Shown here: positions 1-5,236 of the stretch, piece after piece
How the letters are laid out: each line of letters opens with the position of its first letter
Position numbering within the stretch: the stretch's first letter is position 1
Source: Bacillota bacterium
GTDB taxonomy: Bacteria; Bacillota; UBA5301; JASBVW01
Direction of reading: 5' to 3'
DNA: 6,366 nucleotides
Assembly: GCA_029961005.1 (NCBI GenBank)
Contig: JASBVW010000088.1
Coordinates: 1 to 6,366, forward strand
Translations under genes and position numbers: made by a program
Notes under the pieces: generated by a model
What the model was told of the DNA's origin: nothing
Database searches by the model: none
What the model saw: the letters and a program-made list of their open reading frames with translations, nothing else

Positions 1-426
1 GGGCTTGCGCCCCAGGTAAGTCCGCAGCTCCATGGGCTCCCGCAGGGGGTCGATGGAGGGGTTGGTCACCTGGCAGGCATCCAGGAGCAGGTGATCCCAG
101 TAAACGGGGTAAGGCAGGTCGTTGCCCATGCCTGTGAGCAGCACCCCGCCCGTCTCAGCCTGTCGATAGATGTTTTTGCGCAGGCGCGGGCTCCAGTTGG
201 CGTTGGGCTTGAAGTGCAGGGGGTTCTCCACCACGGAGATGGCCCCCTCCGGGCAGATGGAGACGCAGCGGTGGCAGCCCACGCACTTGTAGTCGTCGGC
301 GACGATCCGCCCTTCGAAGCTCAAGGTCCCCCAGCCGCAGTTCATAACGCAGCGCTTGCAGCGCACGCACCGCTCCCGATCGACCAGCACCTTAAATTCG
401 GGCGGGTAGATGTTGAGCAATGCCAT
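1..426 (-). CDS. Glutamate synthase, archaeal-type FMN domain protein with N-terminal 2x[4Fe-4S] ferredoxin (partial, 3' end outside window)
   Basis: The frame opens at ATG 426 and stays open to the window edge, giving the first 142 residues of a protein that in this family is about 500 long. Residues 14-62 form a bacterial-type ferredoxin domain with two clusters: C20-x2-C23-x2-C26-x3-C30 and C48-x2-C51-x2-C54-x3-C58-P. After a linker, residues 116-138 read DACQVTNPSIDPLREPMELR, a hallmark of the start of the FMN-binding synthase domain in stand-alone archaeal-type glutamate synthases. The family passes electrons through the Fe-S clusters to FMN and makes glutamate from 2-oxoglutarate and ammonia released from glutamine. 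The amidotransferase and GXGXG domains are usually separate genes, here presumably beyond the left edge. AGGGAGAG at 430-437 lies 3 nt before the ATG as a ribosome binding site. The IclR gene ends 85 nt upstream on the same strand, and I see no clear promoter between them, so co-transcription is possible. The family call is firm; the electron donor is unknown. Confidence 0.87.
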   Translation of the reverse strand, partial: MALLNIYPPEFKVLVDRERCVRCKRCVMNCGWGTLSFEGRIVADDYKCVGCHRCVSICPEGAISVVENPLHFKPNANWSPRLRKNIYRQAETGGVLLTGMGNDLPYPVYWDHLLLDACQVTNPSIDPLREPMELRTYLGRKP

Positions 427-511
427 AATCTCTCCCTCGACCGTCCTTTCTCTGACCAGTCCCTAGCCTCAGCCTCCGCAGCGCGCAGGCTTTCGGCCAG
501 CAAGGTCCAAT

Positions 512-1309
512 CTAGCCCACCACAGCCGCCACTCGCGCCAGCTCTCGGGAGATCCTGTCCGCGTACTCCCGGACCAGCGGGCCCAGGTGGCGCTCAATGT
601 ATTCCCCGCTCAGGCGGGCGGTGGGGCCGGAGACGCTGACCGCCGCCACCACCTTTCCCGCCGCGTCCCGGATGGGGGCCGCCACGCAGCGCACGCCCAA
701 CTCCCGCTCCTCGTTGTCCACAGCGTACCCCCGGCGCCGGACGGCCTCCAGGTTGGCCTGGAACTCCTCCCTCGCAGTGATGGTGTAGGGGGTGTAGGCC
801 ACCAGGGGCTGTTCCGCCAGGAGGTGCTCCAGCTCCTCGGGCGGGAGGAAGGCCAGGATGGCCTTGCCCGCTCCGGTGCAGGTGGCAGGCAGGCGGCTCC
901 CCAGCTCGGCCAGCATCCGAACCATGTTAGAGCACTCCACCTGGTCCACGTACACCACCTCTGCGCCGTCCAGGACCACCAGGTTGGCCGTCTCGTTACA
1001 CTGCTCCACCAACTGGCGCAAATGCGGCCTGGCCACCGCCCGCAGGTCGAACTGGCGGATGGCCACCGCCCCGATCTTCAAGGCCTTGAGGCCCAGCCGG
1101 TAGCGGCCCGTAGAGCGGTCGTGCCGGATAAAGCCCAGGCGGGTCATGGTCTGCAGCAGGCGGTAGGTGGTGCTGGGGCTTAAGGCGACCCGCTCCGCCA
1201 ACTCGGTCAGGTTGAGGGGCCCTTCATCCGCCACCGCCTCCAGGATGCCGAGGGCCCTTTCCACGGATTGCACGGCTTTCCAGCCTTGGCCGGCCAGTCG
1301 CTCCGGCAC
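512..1309 (-). CDS. IclR-family transcriptional regulator
   Basis: A cytoplasmic DNA-binding regulator. From GTG 1309 it is 265 residues, the normal IclR size. The N-terminal winged helix-turn-helix begins near VQSVERALGILEAV, and the recognition helix lies around LSPSTTYRLLQTMTRLGFI. The C-terminal effector domain carries typical IclR segments: ETANLVVLDG, a GSRLPATCTGAGKAILAF stretch, GYAVDNEERELGVRCVAAPI and AAVSVSGP. The frame is open upstream to a TTG at 1393 (293 residues), but the GTG at 1309 has a near-perfect ribosome binding site (GGGGAGGTG, 6 nt spacing) and fits the family N-terminus. The longer version would also put a palindromic operator inside the coding sequence. The stop is TAG at 512. 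It lies between the glutamate synthase gene (downstream, same strand) and the divergent thioesterase gene, so either could be a target, and the palindrome in its own leader suggests autoregulation. The effector ligand cannot be read from sequence; IclR members mostly sense small carboxylates and aromatic acids. Confidence 0.93.
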   Translation of the reverse strand: MPERLAGQGWKAVQSVERALGILEAVADEGPLNLTELAERVALSPSTTYRLLQTMTRLGFIRHDRSTGRYRLGLKALKIGAVAIRQFDLRAVARPHLRQLVEQCNETANLVVLDGAEVVYVDQVECSNMVRMLAELGSRLPATCTGAGKAILAFLPPEELEHLLAEQPLVAYTPYTITAREEFQANLEAVRRRGYAVDNEERELGVRCVAAPIRDAAGKVVAAVSVSGPTARLSGEYIERHLGPLVREYADRISRELARVAAVVG

Positions 1310-1315
1310 TGCAGA

Positions 1316-1324
1316 CACCTCCCC
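1316..1324 (-). promoter_or_regulatory. Ribosome binding site deciding the IclR start
   Basis: Read on the minus strand, GGGGAGGTG is followed by six bases (TCTGCA) and then GTG at 1309-1307. It contains GGAGGTG, fully complementary to the 16S anti-Shine-Dalgarno core. A TTG 84 nt further upstream (1393) has GGAGG only at a distance of about 12 nt, so the GTG is preferred. Confidence 0.75.
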
Positions 1325-1341
1325 GCGCTCCCGGCTGTTTC

Positions 1342-1371
1342 CACATAGTGAAAACAAATTTTCACGATGTG
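1342..1371. promoter_or_regulatory. Putative IclR operator: 30-bp inverted repeat
   Basis: On the plus strand CACATAGTGAAAA (1342-1354), a 4-base spacer CAAA, then TTTTCACGATGTG (1359-1371). The arms are 13 bases and match at 12 of 13 positions, the one exception being the central A/G of the CATAG/CGATG part. The site lies 33 bp upstream of the preferred IclR start. Binding there would block transcription or early elongation, which fits the autorepression common in this family. An AT-rich GTGAAAA core in a dimeric palindrome is a plausible target for a winged-helix dimer. I saw no second copy of the palindrome elsewhere in the window. Assignment to this IclR protein is inferred from position alone. 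Confidence 0.6.
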
Positions 1372-1429
1372 ATAGTGCTAGTTTATTCGACAACCTTTGT
1401 TAAATTCCTCCGTTTTTCCCGGCCGAGGC

Positions 1430-1457
1430 AAAAAAAATTCTCTCCCCGGGCGGGGAG
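1430..1457 (-). terminator. Probable rho-independent terminator reading leftwards
   Basis: On the minus strand CTCCCC-GCCC-GGGGAG (1457-1442) forms a 6-bp all-strong stem with a 4-base loop, followed after four bases by eight T residues (1437-1430). The only minus-strand transcript likely to arrive here is read-through from the HAD phosphatase gene ending at 1936, which would cross the thioesterase gene in antisense. The hairpin would thus end the 1936-5047 operon and insulate the IclR gene. The 4-nt gap before the T-run makes it less than ideal. No other terminator-like hairpin was seen between 1936 and 1458. Confidence 0.45.
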
Positions 1458-1465
1458 GGAAATTA

Positions 1466-1495
1466 TTGACACGGCTGCTCGACCCGCAGTACGAT
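1466..1495 (+). promoter_or_regulatory. Sigma70/SigA-type promoter for the thioesterase gene
   Basis: A consensus -35 box TTGACA (1466-1471) is followed by an 18-base spacer and TACGAT (1490-1495), matching four of six bases of TATAAT. Transcription would start near 1502, about 30 nt before the thioesterase ATG. It lies in the divergent region and starts about 95 bp from the IclR palindrome, so direct control by that site is possible but not obvious. Confidence 0.5.
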
Positions 1496-1532
1496 GGGAC
1501 AGGCAGGCATCTGACCAAAGGGGGCAAGCCGG

Positions 1533-1988
1533 ATGGAGGCAGGAATAGAAGTCCAGATCCGAGTGCGCTACTGCGAGACGGATCAAATGGGGGTGGCTCA
1601 CCACAGCAGCTACTGAGCCTGGTTTGAGGTGGCCCGGACGGAGCTCTTCCGCCAAAAGGGGCTGGCCTACGCCGAGCTGGAGAAAGCGGGGATCTACCTC
1701 CCGGTGGTGGAAGGGCACTGCCGCTACTTCCGGCCAGCCAGGTACGACGACCTCCTGACCGTAGCCGCCCGCGTCGCGGAGGCCAGCCCGGCGCGGCTCT
1801 CCTTCACCTATGCGGTGCGGCGCGGGGAAACGACCTTGGCCGAAGGCAGCACCGCCCACGCCTTCATTAATCGAGCAGGGCGGCCCCTCAACCTGAAGAA
1901 GGCCGCCCCGGAGCTTTGGCACAGGATAGCAGGTTTTATTTCCCCTCCCCCGCCAGCGCCGCCAGCCCGCCATCGGAGACCAGCTTGA
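1533..1988 (+). pseudogene. YbgC/4HBT-type acyl-CoA thioesterase interrupted by in-frame TGA
   Basis: From ATG 1533 (AAGGGGG at 1518-1524 as a possible ribosome site, 8 nt away) the frame reads 27 residues, hits TGA at 1614-1616, and continues in the same frame to TGA at 1986-1988. With read-through it would be 151 residues, close to the usual 130-150 of hotdog-fold acyl-CoA thioesterases. Before the stop: RVRYCETDQMGVAHHSSY, the family signature with the presumed catalytic Asp at residue 17. Directly after the stop: AWFEVARTEL, the continuation expected in the family, where the missing position is usually hydrophobic. A single base change from TGG (Trp) or TTA (Leu) would explain it. A restart at GTG 1629 has no ribosome site and lacks the catalytic Asp. 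The C-terminal tail is proline/arginine-rich and runs 53 bp into the convergent HAD gene, which suggests the original stop may also be lost. Other genes here end in TGA, so codon reassignment is unlikely. Sequencing error remains possible. Confidence 0.8.
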
Positions 1989-2670
1989 CCAATTCCTCCA
2001 GCGAGCCGCGAAAGTCGGCCGCCGGCTCCTCTCCGCGGGGATTGAGGAGGCAGTCCTCCACTAAGGCCGTCTTTAGCCCCAGGCGGGCCGCCACCAGGTC
2101 CTCCTCCACGTCGTTGCCGATCATCAGGCACTCCTCAGGCCTTCGCCCTACGCGCTCCAGGATCTCCCGGTAGTAGTCCGGGTTGGGCTTGCAGAAGTGC
2201 ATCTCTTCATACGAGGTGATGAGCCGATAAGGGAAGTCTGCCACGCCCGCCCAGCGCAGCCGCTCTACAATGGCCCCCCGGGGGAAGATGGGGTTGGTGG
2301 CGATCACCAGTTCGCAGCCCAGCTCGTAAAAGGCCTCCACCAGCCGCCGGGCCAGGGGAGTGGGGCAGGTGTAGGCGCGCAGAGCCGGAAAGTCCACCCG
2401 GTAGAACTCCTCGATCACTGGGCGCACCTCCTCCCGCTCCACCCCCAGCCGGGGCAGAAAGTCCTCCCAGAAGACCTCCTCGTTGGTGCGGCCGGGGTCA
2501 CGGCTGGCCACCATGGCTGCAGTGGAGGCCAAAAGGTGCCGGATGAACTCTTGGGGCGCAAGCCAGCGGCTCATCCGCGCCGCCAGGGCCTGCATGTAGT
2601 GGCTGAGAAAGACCTGGGGGTCCATGGGGAGAAGGGTGCCGTCCAGGTCGAAGAGGATCGTGCGCAGCAT
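1936..2670 (-). CDS. HAD-superfamily hydrolase (probable phosphatase)
   Basis: A 244-residue cytoplasmic protein with all four haloacid dehalogenase motifs: motif I DLDGTLL with nucleophile D8 and acid/base D10; motif II ending in VIATN (T125); motif III K161 in CKPNPDYY; motif IV GNDVEEDL with D187 and D191. Residues about 14-112 form a helical C1-type cap. The family usually hydrolyses phosphate monoesters through a phospho-aspartate; the substrate cannot be told from sequence. Its ATG shares one base with the TGA of the isocitrate dehydrogenase gene (TGATG), and the ribosome site GGAGGAG lies inside that gene 8 nt upstream, so the two are translationally coupled in one operon. Its stop is TAA at 1938-1936. 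Its last 53 bp are overlapped by the convergent thioesterase frame. A housekeeping role removing an inhibitory or damaged phosphometabolite is possible, but nothing here proves it. Confidence 0.88.
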   Translation of the reverse strand: MLRTILFDLDGTLLPMDPQVFLSHYMQALAARMSRWLAPQEFIRHLLASTAAMVASRDPGRTNEEVFWEDFLPRLGVEREEVRPVIEEFYRVDFPALRAYTCPTPLARRLVEAFYELGCELVIATNPIFPRGAIVERLRWAGVADFPYRLITSYEEMHFCKPNPDYYREILERVGRRPEECLMIGNDVEEDLVAARLGLKTALVEDCLLNPRGEEPAADFRGSLEELVKLVSDGGLAALAGEGK

Positions 2671-3677
2671 CAGCCCATCTCCTCCAGAGCGGCGATCACG
2701 GCGTCGGCCATTTCACTGGTGGTGGCGGTGCCACCCAGGTCGTAGGTCACGCGCTCCCGGGCCGCCAACACCCGGCGCACCGCCTCCTCCACCCGTCGCG
2801 CCGCCTCCGCCTCCCCTAAATGGCGCAGGAGCATGGCGCCGGAGAGGATCATGGCCGTGGGGTTGACCTTGTTCTGGCCGGCCAGCTTGGGCGCACTCCC
2901 GTGGACAGCCTCGAAGACCGCCATCTCGTCGCCGATGTTGGCCCCCGGGGCCACCCCCAGCCCCCCTACCAGGCCGGCACAGAGATCAGAGATGATGTCT
3001 CCGTACAAGTTGGGCAGGAGCAGGAGGTCGAACTGCTCCGGTTTCATGACCAGCCGCATGCAGAGAGCATCCACGATCACGTCGTCGCAGGTAATGTCGG
3101 GGTACTCCGCTGCCACGGCCCGGGCCGTCTCCAGGAAGAGCCCATCGGTGAACTTCATGATGTTGGCCTTATGCCCGATGGTGACCTTCCTGCGCCCCTC
3201 GCGCCGGGCGTACTGGAAGGCGGCGCGGGCGATGCGCTCGCTGGCCTGCCGCGTGATGAGTTTGATGCTCTCTGCCGCCCAGTCCCCGATGCGGTGTTCG
3301 ATCCCGGCGTAGAGGTCCTCGGTGTTCTCCCGGAAGATGACGATGTCTACCCCACTGTAGCGGGAGGGAATCCCCTCAAAGCTGCGGGCCGGGCGCACGT
3401 TGGCGTAGAGGTCCAGGGCCTGGCGGAGCTGAACGTTGACGCTCCGGAAGCCCTCTCCCACCGGGGTGGTGATGGGACCCTTCAGGGCCACCTTGGTCTC
3501 GCGAATGGCTTCCAGGACGGAGTCCGGCAGCGGAGTGCCGTAGCGCTCCAGCATCGCCTCCCCGGCCTCCACCCGTATCCACTCGATCTCCGCCCCACTG
3601 GCGTCGAGGACCCGCCGGGCCGCCTCCGCCACCTCCGGCCCGATGCCATCCCCGGGGATGAGCGTCACTCTGTGCAT
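2670..3677 (-). CDS. NAD-type isocitrate dehydrogenase (isocitrate/isopropylmalate dehydrogenase family)
   Basis: A 335-residue beta-decarboxylating dehydrogenase converting isocitrate to 2-oxoglutarate and CO2. Visible are LIPGDGIGPE near the N-terminus; RSVNVQLRQALDLYANVRP at 78-96, supplying S79 and N81, the pair that marks isocitrate rather than isopropylmalate specificity, plus R85 and R95; FRENTEDLYAGIEH with R116 and Y123; K170 in GHKANIMK; metal ligands D203, D227 and D231; and HGSAPKLAGQNKVNP at 259-273. Overall it resembles the compact NAD-dependent IDHs, including the mitochondrial catalytic subunit. Cofactor choice is slightly ambiguous: K264 is kept as in NADP enzymes, but Leu replaces the following Tyr, and TYDLGG lacks the Arg used for the 2'-phosphate, so NAD is favoured. 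The ATG at 3677 has AGGAGGT 9 nt upstream, directly after the synthase stop (17 nt gap). The frame is open upstream to 3764, but that version overlaps the synthase and has no family homology. Homoisocitrate is a possible alternative substrate. Confidence 0.87.
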   Translation of the reverse strand: MHRVTLIPGDGIGPEVAEAARRVLDASGAEIEWIRVEAGEAMLERYGTPLPDSVLEAIRETKVALKGPITTPVGEGFRSVNVQLRQALDLYANVRPARSFEGIPSRYSGVDIVIFRENTEDLYAGIEHRIGDWAAESIKLITRQASERIARAAFQYARREGRRKVTIGHKANIMKFTDGLFLETARAVAAEYPDITCDDVIVDALCMRLVMKPEQFDLLLLPNLYGDIISDLCAGLVGGLGVAPGANIGDEMAVFEAVHGSAPKLAGQNKVNPTAMILSGAMLLRHLGEAEAARRVEEAVRRVLAARERVTYDLGGTATTSEMADAVIAALEEMG

Positions 3678-3694
3678 CTTCTTCAGACCTCCTG

Positions 3695-5047
3695 TCAGAT
3701 CTCCTCCAGCGGCGTCATGGTCAGGATCTTCTTGGCCTGCTCCGGGTAGGTAGCGATGAACCACAGCTCATCCGGAGTGAGGGGCTGCTGATTGTGGGCG
3801 GAAGCGTATTGGACCAGCTCCAGCGTCTCCCGCTCGTTCTTCAGCTCCAGGCCCAGCTGGTCGAAGACGTACTTCAATCCTTTGATACCACCGTATTCGC
3901 CCGTGGTGATAATCCGGCCGATGGGGCGGGTCTCCACGTCCCCGATCCCCAGCTCTTCCGGACTGTAGAGCTCGTAGTTATGCCGATCCTTGAGCATCCC
4001 GTCGGCGTGAATGCCGGACTCGTGGGCAAAGGCATTGGCTCCGACGCCCACCTGGTTGATGGGAATCGGCACCTGGAAGGCGTTGGCCACGTAATTGCAG
4101 ATCTTCCAAGCCATCTTGAGGTTCACGCGCGGGTCCAGGACCTGGCGGTCCTTGAGCCCCCTGGACTTGGTCAGGGCCAGGATGACCGAGACCAGGTCGG
4201 CATTGCCCGCCCGCTCCCCCATGCCGTTGACGGTGGTGTTGATGTAGGCGTCCACGCCAGCGTCGATGGCTCCCATGGCTCCTTCCACCGAGTTGGCCAC
4301 CGCATAGCCCAGGTCGTTGTGGCAGTGGATCTCGATGGGAAGCTGCACCGCCTGGGCCAGGCGCTTCACCGAATCGTAAATGGAGATGGTGCGGTCGTAC
4401 CCCAGGGTATCGCAGTACCGGATGCGATGGGCGCCGTGCTCCTTAGCCGCCAGGGCGAACTCGATCAGGTAGTCTTCATCGTAGCGCTCATCGGTGCGGG
4501 AAGCATCTTCGGCGTTGACGCCGATGGTTTCGATCCCGGCTTCCCGCGCCGCGTCCACGGCCTCGGTCATCATCTTGAGCACGTCTTTGCGGCTCATCTT
4601 GCCGCCGAACTTCCCCTGGGTCATGATCTGGGAGACCGAGATCGAGAGGTTGAGGTGTCGGATCCTGGTCTTGCGCACCGCCTGCAGCACGTCCTCCGCC
4701 TTGGCCCGCACCCAGCCGGACAGGACGATGGGTTTGAGCAATCCCAGCTCCGCCAGCTCCAGGTTGGCGTTGATGTAGTTGCGCTCGTGGTTCAAAGCGG
4801 GGAAACCGATCTCAGACTGGTAGATGCCCATCTGGTTGAGGTAGATGTTGAGCATGGTCTTCTGGAGCTTGGAGAGGCTGATGCGAGCCGTCTGGACGCC
4901 ATCCCGGTTGGTGACGTCGATGATGTAGATGCGGTTTTTGGTGGGTCCGCCGGCGCTGTAGCGCAGTCCGCTGTTGGCGCCGGCAGCACCTCCCCCGCTC
5001 TCCTGCGGGCTGCCCCCGCCCAGACCCTCATTCCTGGCCTGTTCCAC
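3695..5047 (-). CDS. Re-citrate synthase / homocitrate synthase-family enzyme
   Basis: A 450-residue Claisen-condensing enzyme of the homocitrate/isopropylmalate synthase family (DRE-TIM metallolyase). The TIM barrel starts near residue 40 with IYIIDVTNRDGVQTA (R48 and D49, catalytic Arg and metal Asp), continues with NAEDASRTD (178-186), the metal-binding HCHND (241-245), NGMGERAGN (274-282) and HESGIHADG (342-350, catalytic His), and ends with a short lid and helical segment. It lacks the LeuA regulatory domain. Adjacent IDH makes citrate the most likely product (Re-citrate synthase, acetyl-CoA plus oxaloacetate); homocitrate is the alternative. TNRDG replaces the usual TLRDG. Residues 1-37 are a Gly/Ser/Ala-rich extension of unknown role. 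GTG 5047 is chosen because GGGGGAGGAG lies 3 nt upstream; an open frame reaches 5197 but starts upstream of the promoter -10 box. It is the first gene of an operon with IDH and HAD phosphatase. Family membership is certain; substrate is inferred. Confidence 0.8.
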   Translation of the reverse strand: MEQARNEGLGGGSPQESGGGAAGANSGLRYSAGGPTKNRIYIIDVTNRDGVQTARISLSKLQKTMLNIYLNQMGIYQSEIGFPALNHERNYINANLELAELGLLKPIVLSGWVRAKAEDVLQAVRKTRIRHLNLSISVSQIMTQGKFGGKMSRKDVLKMMTEAVDAAREAGIETIGVNAEDASRTDERYDEDYLIEFALAAKEHGAHRIRYCDTLGYDRTISIYDSVKRLAQAVQLPIEIHCHNDLGYAVANSVEGAMGAIDAGVDAYINTTVNGMGERAGNADLVSVILALTKSRGLKDRQVLDPRVNLKMAWKICNYVANAFQVPIPINQVGVGANAFAHESGIHADGMLKDRHNYELYSPEELGIGDVETRPIGRIITTGEYGGIKGLKYVFDQLGLELKNERETLELVQYASAHNQQPLTPDELWFIATYPEQAKKILTMTPLEEI

Positions 5048-5158
5048 GGTCTCCTCCCCCTTTCGCGCACCGGCCTCCGCTGTCCGCGAGAACACGCATA
5101 GAAAAAGACCCGTCCGGCCAGGAGGCCGGCGAGTACTCGCGCACCACATCCTGCATTT
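5048..5158 (-). promoter_or_regulatory. Structured 5' leader, possible attenuator, of the citrate synthase-IDH-HAD operon
   Basis: The leader runs about 110 nt from the predicted transcription start to the GTG. It holds a hairpin CCGGCC-TCCT-GGCCGG (minus strand 5129-5114) with TCTTTTTC at 5108-5101, which resembles an intrinsic terminator although seven bases separate stem and T-run. The first arm plus loop, CCGGCCTCC (5129-5121), is also perfectly complementary over nine bases to GGAGGCCGG further down (5078-5070), so a second fold excludes the hairpin. A perfect 12-bp palindrome GCGAGTACTCGC (5129-5140) and a 9-base direct repeat GGTGCGCGA (5137-5145 and 5063-5071) are also present. I do not recognise a known riboswitch class or a T-box motif. 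High GC content makes chance pairing easier, so the regulatory reading is tentative. Confidence 0.35.
5051..5060 (-). promoter_or_regulatory. Ribosome binding site deciding the synthase start
   Basis: Minus strand GGGGGAGGAG, followed by ACC and GTG at 5047-5045. It fixes the start 50 codons downstream of the first possible start of the open frame. It is complementary to the CCTCCT stretch in the leader hairpin, so it could be masked by leader RNA folding. Confidence 0.7.
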
Positions 5159-5164
5159 AGGTAC

Positions 5165-5194
5165 ATTATAATGCAAGCCCGGAAAGCCTGTCAA
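5165..5194 (-). promoter_or_regulatory. Strong SigA-type promoter of the synthase-IDH-HAD operon
   Basis: On the minus strand the -35 box TTGACA (5194-5189) and the -10 box TATAAT (5170-5165) both match consensus exactly, with an 18-base spacer. Transcription should begin near 5158. The -35 box is half of an inverted repeat TGTCAA-CAAC-TTGACA (5189-5204), a possible repressor site. It lies between the permease stop (5237) and the synthase start, so the synthase operon has its own strong promoter. Confidence 0.8.
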
Positions 5195-5236
5195 CAACTT
5201 GACATAAGGCCGTAATTGTGTCGAAACACGGCAGCG

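Noticed and set aside
155..370. 71-codon minus-strand frame inside the first gene
   Set aside because: It is out of frame with the ferredoxin-glutamate synthase reading frame, which carries both Fe-S motifs and the glutamate synthase signature.
1617..1665. SECIS-like stem after the thioesterase TGA
   Set aside because: Only a 4-bp CGGA/TCCG stem with a 5-base loop is visible; this is too weak for a bacterial SECIS, and the codon position is not a catalytic residue in the family.
3794..5101. 435-codon open frame on the plus strand opposite the synthase gene
   Set aside because: It is the antisense shadow of a GC-rich gene with strong codon bias; the translation has no recognisable family, and the minus-strand frame has all the catalytic motifs. 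The same holds for the long plus-strand frames opposite IDH, HAD and IclR.
5028..5156. Possible 42-residue leader peptide starting at ATG 5156 on the minus strand
   Set aside because: It would begin about 2 nt after the predicted transcription start, has no ribosome binding site, and shows no run of a regulatory amino acid, so I cannot support it as a gene or attenuator peptide.
5209..5232. Hairpin (GCCGT/ACGGC with an inner GTGT-CGAA-ACAC stem) just after the permease stop
   Set aside because: It is well placed for a terminator, but there is no T-run after it on the minus strand and the stem is short and interrupted, so a terminator call is not justified.
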